The translations under genes were made by a program, and so were the position numbers. Under the pieces are notes generated by a model. It did not search any database and was not told the DNA's origin. It worked only from the letters and a program-made list of their open reading frames with translations. Of a stretch of DNA of 64,000 bases, positions 1 to 8,220 are shown one piece after another (the stretch's first letter is position 1; each line of letters starts with the position of its first letter). The DNA comes from an uncultured Coprococcus sp. (GTDB taxonomy: Bacteria > Bacillota > Clostridia > Lachnospirales > Lachnospiraceae), in NCBI GenBank assembly GCA_934277375.1, contig CAKQTZ010000010.1, forward strand, positions 1 to 64,000, given 5' to 3'.

Positions 1-341
1 ACCACGATATCCATCACGAGAAGTGACGTTCCCTGTAACAGGCTTTCCTCTGCCGGAAGGGCGTATTTCACTTTCATCGTTTTGCCGATTACGCTACTTA
101 TAAATCCAGACAGCCTCTCCGGGGATGCATCGGGGTTGAACATTTTCTTAAAAAATGGATCGTATGTAAGTGGTAAAGTCCTGGTTCCGCACAGAAATCC
201 TGTCAGCCGTTCTTTCAGATCATCCGTGAGACACTTATATCTTCCATATATATCCGGATCTTTTTGGAGTTCACGTACAACACTGTCTTTATTTTTTCTT
301 TTAAATAATGTGCTTATCTCTGCTTTTTCTGCCATAGGCAT
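1..341 (-). CDS. Rpn/PD-(D/E)XK 'transposase-like' nuclease, N-terminal part (runs off the window)
   Basis: Read on the minus strand from ATG 341 (second in-frame ATG at 335), after a GGAGG at 346-350, this frame stays open to the window edge (about 113 codons). Its product closely matches the complete protein encoded at 31078-32343. Both share a Leu-Thr/Ser-x-D-L-x-x-R/E-L block, then LPLTYDPFFKK, then PERLSGFI-type and ESLLQGTSLL segments, ending at MDIVV, where the first catalytic Asp of the PD-(D/E)XK fold lies. It lacks the roughly 75-residue repeat-rich N-terminal extension of the second copy. Such proteins are related to RpnA-type recombination-promoting nucleases. Function is inferred from the family; the catalytic C-terminal half is outside the window. 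Confidence 0.75.
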   Translation of the reverse strand, partial: MPMAEKAEISTLFKRKNKDSVVRELQKDPDIYGRYKCLTDDLKERLTGFLCGTRTLPLTYDPFFKKMFNPDASPERLSGFISSVIGKTMKVKYALPAEESLLQGTSLLVMDIV

Positions 342-816
342 GGTTCCTCCTTGTAAAAAGTAAGTTTTGTAAAATGGGTGAAATTTTCTTAGAATGTCAT
401 TATTAGACTATCCTTTTTTGAACATCGTTTTTTGAATGTTATTTCGGAATACACGGCTGCTGTAGGCCAGCCCCTTTAGATATGCACATCTGATAAATGA
501 CACATTATCACTGCGGGATATTGTAGTCAACAGCCCCAATCGGGCCTAGCAATATACAGAAACGCAAATGGTCAGCACATATATGCAATGTATGGATTTT
601 GCTATTACTTACAACTGCAAAGTTTGGGCTGTATTGTCTGTGGAATTTTAGCTATACACAAAGTCAAATAAAGCATCATTTACACAGAAATATTAATTAT
701 TTGTAATATAAAAGAGCCGGGAGCAATAAACGCGATGTTCGCTGAAAAAACCAGAATATGGGGAAAGAGTAACTGCAAATGTTGCGGTAAAGATCGAAGA
801 GATGCTTGATGTAAAA
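342..816. other. Intergenic region with paralogous upstream sequence and an ORF remnant
   Basis: No complete gene is visible. The stretch at about 478-516 (AGATATGCACATCTGAT and following) matches the sequence upstream of the second Rpn gene (about 32533-32575), so the two nuclease genes were duplicated with their upstream DNA. On the plus strand an open frame from 730 to a TAA at 847-849 has no start codon. It reads as a possible tail of a lost gene (..KKPEYGERVTAN.. then VKIEEMLDVK), and its last ten codons come from the 73-bp direct repeat. The origin of the remnant is not recognised. Confidence 0.45.
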
Positions 817-889
817 GATGGCTTCGGCTGTCCATTATTTTATTTATAATGCTTGAAACAGATAGGTGTTCATGTTAGGCTGAATACAG
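817..889 (+). repeat. 73-bp perfect direct repeat, copy 1
   Basis: Starts GATGGCTTCGGCTGTCC and ends GGCTGAATACAG. It is identical, base for base, to 3553-3625. The two copies bracket the Ig-repeat protein gene, yefM and the 5' stump of yoeB. Copy 1 lies just before the ribosome site of the surface-protein gene. Perfect identity over non-coding sequence points to a recent duplication or recombination event. Confidence 0.9.
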
Positions 890-905
890 AAGAGGAGGGA
901 TAAAA

Positions 906-3020
906 ATGAAGAAGGAAACAAGAGATTTATTTGAGCGGATTTTGGCCGCGGCGCTGGTTGTTGTCATGGTGCTGACGTGTGTATTTGTCAGTGATGGCAT
1001 CACATCGTATGCGAAGACGACCAATGCGGCGAATGTCAGTAAGCTCTCAGTCAGTTCAAAGTTCAATTATGCGTATGAGGGCCAGAAGTTCAACGAAAGT
1101 GCATTCCGCAGCAGCACTACCGTCAAGGTGACAAAGGGTAAGAAGACACAGGTTGTCAAGAACTACAAAGTTTCAGCTCCGGCCTATGTCAAGGCAAATG
1201 GAAGCGGAAAGAACAAAGGCAGGCTGGTTGTCCGAGTTACATACGGCGGCAAATCCGTCAGCAAGGTGGTAAGTATTCGGAAGATCAGTAAGATCTACGT
1301 GAAGAAATCAAGTGTCAAATCGGTGGAAAATGGTTCGGCATTTAACGCCGCATCGTACAAGAAGAACACCACGGTTTATGCAAGATACAAAACAGGCAGC
1401 AGCTATAAGGATATGAAGCTTCCTACTTATACCGTATCCGCTGCAAAGAAGGTTTCTACGAAGAAGGCAACACGCAAGGGATATTTCAGCGTTAAGGTGA
1501 CATATGGAAAGCACACCACAACACAGTATATTCCGGTGTTTGTGGGAATAAGAGTAAAATCAAGCTCAAAAGCCCTGAACGAAGGAGACAAGTTCGACGC
1601 GGCATCCTTCAAAAAGACAGTGACAGCAGCCAAGGCTTATGCAAGTGGAAAAACAGAAAAGATAGCGGCAGGCAGCTTCAAGCTGGTGAACTGTCCATCC
1701 ACGGTCAAGGCGAACAGTGCGTCACATCCGGGCTATATGGGAATCAAGGTACAGTCGGCAAATAAGGCGGCATTTGCATATGTGAAGGTAAATCCGCTGA
1801 CTAAGATAGCAGTGACAAGCAATAAGATGACCGCACTCAAGAAGGGAGCTATCTTCAGCGAGAAGGACTTCCGGAGCAAGGTAGTGGTCAGGGCGTATTA
1901 CAAAACCACATCAGCGAATAAGAACATAACAGGATACACGGTGTCTGTTCCGAGCAAGACAGTGACCCCGGACAAGAATGGCAAGTATGTTGTGACTGTG
2001 AAGTATGCGGGTAAAACAGCAACGGTTGCGATACCTGTAGCAGACGACAAACCACAGCCAACGGTGTCAAAGATAACTGTGTCAAGCACTATACCGTACC
2101 TGGACAATGAAAAGGTAGTTGATGATAAGCTTAAAGCCCAGATAAAGGCTAGTCTTACTGTACGTGTAACAATGTCAGATGGCAGCACGAAGGTCTTGGA
2201 TAGCGACGCATATAAATTAAAGGTCATAAGTAGTGTTACATCATACAGCGGAGAAGGTGGAGGATTTAGAGTTGATGTTGAATATGGAAATAATTATGGA
2301 AAGTGCTATATTCCAGTATTACATGGAATTTATGCAGAATCAACTTTCGACGGGACATTCACTGAGGGTGCTACATTCGACAAATCCGCTTTTAAAAAGA
2401 CTCTTTCGGTATACAATCTATTTGTAGATGCTGATTGGGAAGCATGTACAGACTATAAGATAGAAGCCCCAGATACAGTTCGCGTAAATGGTACAGGTGA
2501 TCATGCGGGCAGATTCGTCATCACGATAACTTCAGGACAGTGGTCATATGAGCTTGCCTATCAGGTTGTAAAAGGTGGAACTGCGGATCCGGGGGATTCA
2601 GAGGTTGGCGGTGGCCAGGAAGTTGACTGGCTGGGTTATTATACATTGGCTGGGAAATCATATATAGAAGACGAATACATTGATGGAGCAATTAGTATCT
2701 ATGGAAATATAAATGTTCCTGAAGAATATGCAGATGAATATGAGATCCTTCATTGGGGTATTCTTTATTCAAGAACGAACTCAACTCCGACATGGGATTC
2801 TTATGAAAATTATTCTTTGGTTCTCCAAAATAGTTTTAATCAATCTTTGCCTTTTGAATTTTTGTTTGATAATACGCGTGCTCCACTTAAAAACGGAGAT
2901 TTAGTATACTTTAGGACATATCTTGCATTAAAAAGAAAAGAAGACACCTCAAGCACACCAAAGCAGTATTTCTTTTACAGCAATACCGTATTACCTTTAA
3001 CCATTAGAGATTACAGATAA
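906..3020 (+). CDS. Secreted Ig-like repeat surface protein (704 aa)
   Basis: ATG follows GAGGAGGG at 891-898. Residues 1-37 look like a signal peptide (charged start, long hydrophobic run, cleavage near SYAKT). After it come about six units of roughly 80-90 residues. Each opens with a V-x-S strand and an EGxxFxxxxF element and closes with a V-x-V-x-Y-G-K strand and an IPV-like end. This resembles bacterial Ig-like (Big) folds, here Lys-rich. A Gly-rich hinge near residue 580 leads to a unique C-terminal domain starting QEVDWL. No LPXTG motif, SLH domain or C-terminal membrane helix is seen, so surface retention is unexplained. It is a clear paralog of the product of 33253-35625. Adhesion or an envelope role is inference. 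Confidence 0.8.
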   Translation: MKKETRDLFERILAAALVVVMVLTCVFVSDGITSYAKTTNAANVSKLSVSSKFNYAYEGQKFNESAFRSSTTVKVTKGKKTQVVKNYKVSAPAYVKANGSGKNKGRLVVRVTYGGKSVSKVVSIRKISKIYVKKSSVKSVENGSAFNAASYKKNTTVYARYKTGSSYKDMKLPTYTVSAAKKVSTKKATRKGYFSVKVTYGKHTTTQYIPVFVGIRVKSSSKALNEGDKFDAASFKKTVTAAKAYASGKTEKIAAGSFKLVNCPSTVKANSASHPGYMGIKVQSANKAAFAYVKVNPLTKIAVTSNKMTALKKGAIFSEKDFRSKVVVRAYYKTTSANKNITGYTVSVPSKTVTPDKNGKYVVTVKYAGKTATVAIPVADDKPQPTVSKITVSSTIPYLDNEKVVDDKLKAQIKASLTVRVTMSDGSTKVLDSDAYKLKVISSVTSYSGEGGGFRVDVEYGNNYGKCYIPVLHGIYAESTFDGTFTEGATFDKSAFKKTLSVYNLFVDADWEACTDYKIEAPDTVRVNGTGDHAGRFVITITSGQWSYELAYQVVKGGTADPGDSEVGGGQEVDWLGYYTLAGKSYIEDEYIDGAISIYGNINVPEEYADEYEILHWGILYSRTNSTPTWDSYENYSLVLQNSFNQSLPFEFLFDNTRAPLKNGDLVYFRTYLALKRKEDTSSTPKQYFFYSNTVLPLTIRDYR

Positions 3021-3050
3021 TTTTATTTTCGTTTCTTATTAATACTTTTC

Positions 3051-3094
3051 AGGGGCTGTGAAAAACTCGATCGAGTTTTTGCACAGCCCCTTTT
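3051..3094 (+). terminator. Rho-independent terminator of the surface-protein gene
   Basis: AGGGGCTGTG and CACAGCCCCT pair around an inner AAAAACTCGATCGAGTTTTT palindrome, followed by TTTT. It lies 30 bp after the stop codon. Confidence 0.9.
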
Positions 3095-3163
3095 ATCATA
3101 TTTTTTTAGATAAAAAGTATATTTTATGCTTTTGAGAGAATCACTTAACTTAACGTGCGCATA

Positions 3164-3217
3164 ATAATATAGCAAAATTATTGTACAGAAAATAGTACAA
3201 TAATTTTGCTATATTAT
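3164..3217. promoter_or_regulatory. Perfect 23-bp inverted repeat, probable operator of the yefM-yoeB promoter
   Basis: Two arms of 23 bp (3164-3186 and 3195-3217), ATAATATAGCAAAATTATTG plus TAC and its exact complement, are separated by 8 bp. They end 18 bp before the antitoxin start and contain TATA-type -10 candidates. YefM-family antitoxins repress their own promoters at palindromes. That this palindrome is the YefM site is inference; the symmetry is seen directly. Confidence 0.65.
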
Positions 3218-3235
3218 AGAAGAGGGGTGTTAAAA

Positions 3236-3487
3236 ATGTTAGCAGTAAATTATTCAACAATTAGAAATAATTTAAAAGATTATTGTGATAAGGCTTCAGA
3301 TTTTCAGGAGACAATAATTGTGACGAGAAAAAATGAAAAAAATATAGTCCTTATGAGCCTTGATAAATACAATCAGCTGGAAAAAGCGGCTAGAAATAAT
3401 GAGTATCTTGCAATGATTGATAGAGGAATTGCACAACTTGAGGCTGGAAATGGCAGGGAGCATGAACTTTTTGAGATAGATGAATGA
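3236..3487 (+). CDS. yefM: YefM/Phd-type antitoxin (83 aa)
   Basis: Start chosen at ATG 3236, after AGAGGGGTG with good spacing; an upstream in-frame start would lie in the operator. The product begins MLAVNYSTIRNNLKDYCDKA and contains an IVTRKN-x-x-NIVLMSLDKYNQLE block, the DNA-binding N-terminal signature of YefM/Phd antitoxins. It has an acidic toxin-binding tail. It overlaps the yoeB remnant by ATGA. The partner toxin is truncated, so this is probably an orphan antitoxin that could still autoregulate or neutralise a related YoeB. Confidence 0.85.
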   Translation: MLAVNYSTIRNNLKDYCDKASDFQETIIVTRKNEKNIVLMSLDKYNQLEKAARNNEYLAMIDRGIAQLEAGNGREHELFEIDE

Positions 3488-3585
3488 AAAAACTATGGGC
3501 TGATAGAGCGTGGGATGATTATCTGTATTGGCAGACGATGATAGGTGTAATGGATGGCTTCGGCTGTCCATTATTTTATTTATAA
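3484..3585 (+). pseudogene. yoeB toxin remnant, truncated by the direct repeat
   Basis: ATG 3484 overlaps the yefM stop codon. The first about 17 residues, MKKLWADRAWDDYLYWQ, are the conserved start of YoeB mRNA interferases, which are normally about 85 residues. After codon 23 the frame enters the 73-bp repeat at 3553 and ends after ten repeat-encoded residues. The catalytic C-terminal residues of YoeB are absent, so no active toxin is expected. The break coincides exactly with the repeat boundary. Confidence 0.85.
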
Positions 3586-3625
3586 TGCTTGAAACAGATA
3601 GGTGTTCATGTTAGGCTGAATACAG
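3553..3625 (+). repeat. 73-bp perfect direct repeat, copy 2
   Basis: Identical to 817-889. It replaces the 3' part of yoeB. The 2.66-kb interval between the copies carries the surface-protein gene, yefM and the yoeB stump. Confidence 0.9.
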
Positions 3626-3657
3626 TTTTCTATCATTTGACTTTATACTAGTCCAGT

Positions 3658-3880
3658 GTTTTCACAGAAAAATCCCAGGTATTTTCATAAATAATTTAGA
3701 CAATATTTAGATTTGTTACAGCAGAAATTTATATATATATGGCACAGTATAGGCATAAAGAATGACACAAAGGCATTTGCCTGAAGGTGGTATACAGATA
3801 AGAAATGTTTCAAGTTTTCTGTGAAAACCTGACATGCAACTTCAGCTCTGGCCGGAGGCGGTTTTAAGTGAGCTGAAGTT
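3658..3880. promoter_or_regulatory. Leader region of the GT4 gene with two inverted-repeat pairs
   Basis: GTTTTCACAGAAAA (3658-3671) is exactly complementary to TTTTCTGTGAAAAC (3815-3828). Closer to the gene, AACTTCAGCT (3838-3847) pairs with AGCTGAAGTT (3871-3880), and the AAGGAGG ribosome site begins 2 bases later at 3882. There is no T-run, so this is not a plain terminator. A structured 5' leader affecting translation is possible but inferred. Confidence 0.4.
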
Positions 3881-3900
3881 CAAGGAGGAGACGATTATTT

Positions 3901-5073
3901 ATGAAGATACTTATTACTACGGACTGGTATCAGCCGGTTATAAATGGAGTTGTGACATCGGTGGTGAATTTGTCAGATGAACTTAGGCAAAGAGGACATG
4001 AGGTGAAGATACTTACGTTGTCGAGGAATCACCATACATATATAGACGGAGATGTGATATATACGGCGTCGCTGGGGGCAGGAAAGATCTACCCGGAGGC
4101 GCGGCTCAAGATGCCCGTCATCAAAGCGGTTATAGATCGGCTCATAGAGTGGCATCCGGATATCATTCATTCACAGTGCGAATTCTCGACATTTTTCATG
4201 GCTAAAAAGATCGCTGACGAGACCCAGGCACCTATAGTGCACACATATCACACAGTGTATGAGGATTACACACATTACTTTTCGCCAAATGCTGCATGGG
4301 GACGAAAGGTAGTACAGAAGCTTACAAGGATGCTTTCGTCAAGGGTCGATGCCATGATAGCGCCAAGCAGTAAGATAGAGGATGTGCTTGATAGATATGA
4401 AGTGCTGTGTCCTGTGGATGTCATTCCATCTGGAATCGATACAGACAAATTTGGAAAGTATATAAGAACAGATACCAGACACAGGATAAGACAGCAGTAC
4501 GGACTCAGTGATGACCAGACAGTTCTCCTCTATGTGGGCAGACTTGCGAAGGAGAAGAATGTGGATGAGGTTCTCAGGTGCCAGAAGAGAGTGAGCAGAT
4601 ATGGAACGGTTCTTATGATAGTGGGAGATGGACCATACAGAGAAGAGATAGAGGAACAGGTCAGAGAGCTTGGCATATCAGACAGTGTGATATTTACAGG
4701 TATGATAGAACCGGATAGGGTCGCTGAGTATTATCAGGCCGGAGATTTCTTTGTGAGTGCATCCACAAGTGAGACGCAGGGACTTACATATGTGGAAGCT
4801 CTTGCAGCGGGAATCCCGCTTCTGTGCAAGGAGGATCCGTGTCTTACAGATGTGGTGGATAATGGAAAGAACGGATGGGAATTCGCAGACGAGGAGACAT
4901 TTGAAGATATTTTATCAGAGTGGCTTGAGATGAGTGAGCCGGAGAGACAGCAGCTCAGGAAAAATGCAGTGAAGTCGGCTGACAAATTCTCCACAAGGAC
5001 ATTTGCGGACAGAGTGGAGCAGCTTTACATGAACGTATGTGAGTTGAGAGAGCTGGTGCTGAGAGCTTGCTAG
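3901..5073 (+). CDS. GT4-family glycosyltransferase, probably glycolipid-forming (390 aa)
   Basis: The product starts MKILITTDWYQPVINGVVTS, the N-terminal Rossmann strand and glycine loop typical of GT4 enzymes that act on diacylglycerol or phosphatidylinositol. Later motifs are PSGID around residue 180, LLYVGRLAKEKN near 205, and the donor-site E-x7-E motif ETQGLTYVE near 297. Length suits a monoglucosyl-diacylglycerol synthase or mannosyltransferase. The protein is soluble or peripheral with no membrane helix. It is monocistronic, with a structured leader before and a terminator directly after. The exact acceptor cannot be read from sequence. Confidence 0.85.
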   Translation: MKILITTDWYQPVINGVVTSVVNLSDELRQRGHEVKILTLSRNHHTYIDGDVIYTASLGAGKIYPEARLKMPVIKAVIDRLIEWHPDIIHSQCEFSTFFMAKKIADETQAPIVHTYHTVYEDYTHYFSPNAAWGRKVVQKLTRMLSSRVDAMIAPSSKIEDVLDRYEVLCPVDVIPSGIDTDKFGKYIRTDTRHRIRQQYGLSDDQTVLLYVGRLAKEKNVDEVLRCQKRVSRYGTVLMIVGDGPYREEIEEQVRELGISDSVIFTGMIEPDRVAEYYQAGDFFVSASTSETQGLTYVEALAAGIPLLCKEDPCLTDVVDNGKNGWEFADEETFEDILSEWLEMSEPERQQLRKNAVKSADKFSTRTFADRVEQLYMNVCELRELVLRAC

Positions 5074-5121
5074 AAAATTATCCGTACGGCGCAGAATAAT
5101 GTGTTTAAGGATAATTTTTTT
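5074..5121 (+). terminator. Terminator after the GT4 gene
   Basis: AAAATTATCC right after the stop codon pairs with GGATAATTTT, followed by a T-run ending at 5121. Confidence 0.75.
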
Positions 5122-5252
5122 ATCTTTTCAAGGGAAAATAGTGCATATGAGATAAAGGCAGGGCGATAAAACAGCCAGATGAGATGTCCGGACACACGAT
5201 TTGCCATCCAGATGGTTAAAAACTAAAAAAAGATATTATTTCAAAATTACAG

Positions 5253-5281
5253 TTGACAACACTGTAATACTAGTGTACTAT
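5253..5281 (+). promoter_or_regulatory. Sigma-A promoter of the GntR-ABC operon
   Basis: TTGACA (5253-5258), a 17-bp spacer and TACTAT (5276-5281) fit a vegetative promoter. The ACTAGT/GTAC-rich sequence across the -10 and just downstream (partly repeated AGTAC and GTACTA) is the likely operator of the encoded GntR protein; that assignment is inference. Confidence 0.75.
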
Positions 5282-5326
5282 TCAACTAGTACAGCAGTAC
5301 AGAACAGATACATAAGGAGGTGTGTG

Positions 5327-5683
5327 ATGGAATTTAAGACGAATATACCTATATATCTTCAGGTCATAGATGATATAAAGCAGAAGATCATAGCGGGCAC
5401 ACTGCCTTTGGGGTCTAAGCTTCCGTCATCAAGAGAACTTGCCATAGAATACCAGATAAATCCGAATACTGCAGCGAGGATTTACGGTGAGATGGAGTCT
5501 ATGGGGTTGTCCTATACCAGACGTGGAATAGGAACATTTGTGACGGAGGATGACAAGGTCATAGACGACTTGAAAAAGGAGAGGACAGAGGAAATTATAC
5601 AGAGCTTTGATGAACAGCTCACCGGTATGGGGTTTTCACAGGACGAGATCCTTGAACTGCTAAAAGAACACTTTGAGAGGTAA
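5327..5683 (+). CDS. GntR-family (YtrA-type) transcriptional regulator (118 aa)
   Basis: Start at ATG 5327 after AAGGAGG; a longer open frame upstream would run through the promoter. Residues 1-75 form a winged helix: IPIYLQVIDDIKQKI, then KLPSSRELA, then NPNTAARIYGEME, then RRGIGTFV. The short C-terminal helix with no ligand domain is typical of the YtrA subfamily, which controls adjacent ABC transporters. It is first in an operon with the two following genes, 31 bp ahead of the ATPase gene. It probably represses its own operon. Confidence 0.9.
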   Translation: MEFKTNIPIYLQVIDDIKQKIIAGTLPLGSKLPSSRELAIEYQINPNTAARIYGEMESMGLSYTRRGIGTFVTEDDKVIDDLKKERTEEIIQSFDEQLTGMGFSQDEILELLKEHFER

Positions 5684-5714
5684 GAAGTAATAAAAAAAGA
5701 AGGGAAATGATACA

Positions 5715-6401
5715 ATGTTAAAATGCGAACATCTTGTTAAGAAATATATCACGACTACAGCGATATCTGATCTGTCACTGGAGGTAGAGCCGGGACACAT
5801 ATATGCGCTGCTCGGTCCAAATGGAAGTGGAAAATCAACACTTATGAAGATCATAGCCGGTCTGGTCAAGCCGGATTCAGGAACTATCACAATAGATGGA
5901 GTGCCTATGACATACAGATCCAAGAAAGACATAGCATATATGCCAACGGAGGCATTCTTCTTCGGATATATGAACTGTAAAGACATAGGAAAGTATTACA
6001 AAGATTTCTTTGATGACTTTGACTATGACAAATACATGGGGCTGCTCACTGATATGGAGCTGAATCCGGATCAGAAGGCGAAGAGCATGTCATCGGGAAT
6101 GCTGGCAAAGCTCAAGATAGCGGTGACACTGGCAAGGGACAGCAGGATCATCATGCTGGATGAGCCACTGAACGGAATAGACATCATAGCTAGGGAGAAG
6201 ATCATCAGCACGATAGTCCGGAATATATCGGATGACACAGCCGTGCTCATGTCAAGCCACCTTGTGGATGAGCTTGAGAGGATAGTGGATCACGCGTTCT
6301 TTATCAAGAACGGAGCCTGCGTGCTTCAGGGAGATGCAGAGGAGCTGCGAGTGAGCAGGAGCAAGTCGATAGTTAATATGTATAAGGAAATATATGCCTA
6401 G
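5715..6401 (+). CDS. ABC transporter ATP-binding protein (228 aa)
   Basis: Walker A is GPNGSGKST near residue 37, the signature is a degenerate MSSGMLAKLKIA near 128, and Walker B is IIMLDEPLNGID near 150, with a downstream H-loop in SSHLVDE. The signature has SSGM in place of the canonical LSGGQ. The start follows a GAAGGGAAATG stretch. It lies between a YtrA-type regulator and an integral membrane subunit, the usual layout of antimicrobial-peptide or cell-envelope exporters. Substrate is unknown. Confidence 0.9.
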   Translation: MLKCEHLVKKYITTTAISDLSLEVEPGHIYALLGPNGSGKSTLMKIIAGLVKPDSGTITIDGVPMTYRSKKDIAYMPTEAFFFGYMNCKDIGKYYKDFFDDFDYDKYMGLLTDMELNPDQKAKSMSSGMLAKLKIAVTLARDSRIIMLDEPLNGIDIIAREKIISTIVRNISDDTAVLMSSHLVDELERIVDHAFFIKNGACVLQGDAEELRVSRSKSIVNMYKEIYA

Positions 6402-6454
6402 GAGGCGATACATATTGGATAGTTAAATTTGTTGATGAAGGAGAGATAGATATT

Positions 6455-7225
6455 ATGTTAAAGATGATGAAATATGAATACAGACGTGGAGTATTTCCGC
6501 TTCTGGTGGTTATAACGGCTCTTGCCGCAGCAGAAATGTTGTTCGTGATTGGAATATTTGCAGAAAAGGATCTGTTAGCTGGACTTGGCATCACCTTCCT
6601 TATGCTAGGAGGCTTCGCTTCGTTTATGTTCGTTCTGATATATGGTGTGATAATCTACAGTCAGGATCTGAAGAACAAGACTGGGTATATGGTGTTTATG
6701 ACGCCGATCTCAAATTACAAGATTATCGGTGCAAAGCTGCTTTCAATCCTACTCACCGGTGCGACGCTCGTAGCCTTTCTTGGACTGCTTATAGTTATTG
6801 ATTATAACCTGCTCAAGGCACATAACGGCGGTGTAGCTGGCGCTGAGATTGTGCTGGATGAGATTCTGGGAACAAGAGGATTGTCAATAGGAAGTGTCAT
6901 TGCAAATGTTGCAGGGCTCATAGCAATAGCACTTATTCAATTTTATACAATGATCACTATAGCGTACCTTGCAGTGTCACTGTCTTCAACAGTACTTCAG
7001 AACAAGAAGATAAAGGGTGTTGTCAGCTTTATACTTTTTGTGGCTCTTTATGCGCTGATGAGTTACATAGCATACAAGCTTCCACACCTTGGGAAGAACG
7101 TGCAGGTGGAGACTATGCTTGACGCGATGTATAAGAACATACCGCAGCTTATTCTCTATGTTGTATGCATGATCGGCAGTTATATAGGAAGTGCGACACT
7201 GCTTACTAAGAAGATAAGCTTATAA
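6455..7225 (+). CDS. ABC transporter permease (256 aa)
   Basis: About six hydrophobic segments: two near residues 15-70, one near 95-120, then near 140-170, 185-205 and 230-250. It starts at ATG 6455, with GAAGGAG upstream. No named domain is recognised beyond ABC-2-type membrane-subunit architecture. It closes the GntR-ATPase-permease operon and is followed by a strong terminator. The pair probably exports a peptide or lipid-active compound; this is inferred from context only. Confidence 0.75.
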   Translation: MLKMMKYEYRRGVFPLLVVITALAAAEMLFVIGIFAEKDLLAGLGITFLMLGGFASFMFVLIYGVIIYSQDLKNKTGYMVFMTPISNYKIIGAKLLSILLTGATLVAFLGLLIVIDYNLLKAHNGGVAGAEIVLDEILGTRGLSIGSVIANVAGLIAIALIQFYTMITIAYLAVSLSSTVLQNKKIKGVVSFILFVALYALMSYIAYKLPHLGKNVQVETMLDAMYKNIPQLILYVVCMIGSYIGSATLLTKKISL

Positions 7226-7247
7226 TTGCATAATTTTAATCAACAAG

Positions 7248-7284
7248 ATAACCCGGAGTGAGAAAATGTCTCACTCCGGGTTAT
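7248..7284 (+). terminator. Strong hairpin terminator after the ABC operon
   Basis: ATAACCCGGAGTGAG pairs perfectly with CTCACTCCGGGTTAT around a short A-rich loop. Only a short T stretch follows. Confidence 0.8.
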
Positions 7285-7381
7285 TGACGTTCAGAGGGTA
7301 ATCCTGTAGTATTTCTATTTGAGTTAGACGAAACTAACCAAACGATTCTTAAAGATTTATTTGTCACAAGGAGGCTTTAGC

Positions 7382-8056
7382 ATGAGTGAAAATACATGGG
7401 AGATCATGAAGGGCATGGAGCTCGGTGACGTGGAAATTCAGATGGCACTTCAGTGTGCGCCGGTGATAACGGGAGTTAAGGTGTCAAATCTTCTGAACAT
7501 AAAGCTCAGCGGATATCGTCAGATGGTGGAGATACTGAAGGACAGCGATATATGTATGTACACACTGGGAGCAACCTGTGGCAGGGTAAATGTATTTATC
7601 TACAATGCGGCAAAGCTCAGGGCATTTGTCCAAAGGGACGATGTACAGAGACTTATGTATGATCTGGGATATGAGGACATGGATCTGCCTGAGATACTTG
7701 CGGCGTTTCGTGAAAAATATCAGCAGTACTTAAAGAGCAGAGGAAGATTCACTTCGAAACAACCGGAACAGACAGATCAGGCTGATGGCGATGGAGCTCT
7801 TGGCAAGGAGTGGTTCCCACATGAGATGGGACTGCTGCTGGGATATCCGCCAGAGGATGTGGAGGGATTTATTCAGCAGAATGGCAGAAATGCCCTTTGC
7901 TCCGGTTACTGGAAGGTGTATGAGGATGCTGAATCAAAGAGGAGAACATTTCATATATTTGAATGTGCGGAGGAACGTCTTATCCAGCTTCTATCAAATG
8001 GGCTTCACATGGGAGATATCATGGGGATGTACACGGCGAGCAGAAGTGCGGCGTAG
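7382..8056 (+). CDS. DUF3793 family protein (224 aa)
   Basis: Start at ATG 7382, preceded by AAGGAGG with correct spacing; an earlier TTG in frame would include the ribosome site. The product has the DUF3793 pattern: an N-terminal segment around QMALQCAPVITGVKVSNLL, a CMYTLG block with cysteines near residue 52, and a C-terminal part with WFPHEMGLLLGYPPEDV and a GYWKVY motif. The family is of unknown function and often neighbours flavodoxin genes, as here (164 bp downstream). A role in anaerobic redox or haem/iron handling is only suggested by that association. Confidence 0.85.
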   Translation: MSENTWEIMKGMELGDVEIQMALQCAPVITGVKVSNLLNIKLSGYRQMVEILKDSDICMYTLGATCGRVNVFIYNAAKLRAFVQRDDVQRLMYDLGYEDMDLPEILAAFREKYQQYLKSRGRFTSKQPEQTDQADGDGALGKEWFPHEMGLLLGYPPEDVEGFIQQNGRNALCSGYWKVYEDAESKRRTFHIFECAEERLIQLLSNGLHMGDIMGMYTASRSAA

Positions 8057-8072
8057 GTCGTCAAGAGTTGTC

Positions 8073-8127
8073 TGATGACAGTTCACGCAGACGCTGCGCG
8101 CAGCGCGTTGGAATGCGTCTGCTTCAT
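8073..8127 (+). repeat. 55-bp inverted repeat, left copy
   Basis: Matches the complement of 8871-8925 at 52 of 55 positions. The unit itself is largely self-complementary (GCAGACGC..GCGTCTGC around TGCGCGCA). Together the two copies enclose the flavodoxin gene and structured element A. Confidence 0.9.
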
Positions 8128-8220
8128 GAATGAAGTATGTAGAAAGATGCAGATAAACACAGTTTACAAGGATGTATAGGGTAAAACTCTATAACATATA
8201 ATTTCAAAAGGAGGATTATT

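Noticed and set aside
82..363. Open frame of 93 codons on the plus strand
   Set aside because: It is the antisense shadow of the minus-strand Rpn gene at 1-341, which aligns to a complete paralog; no ribosome site.
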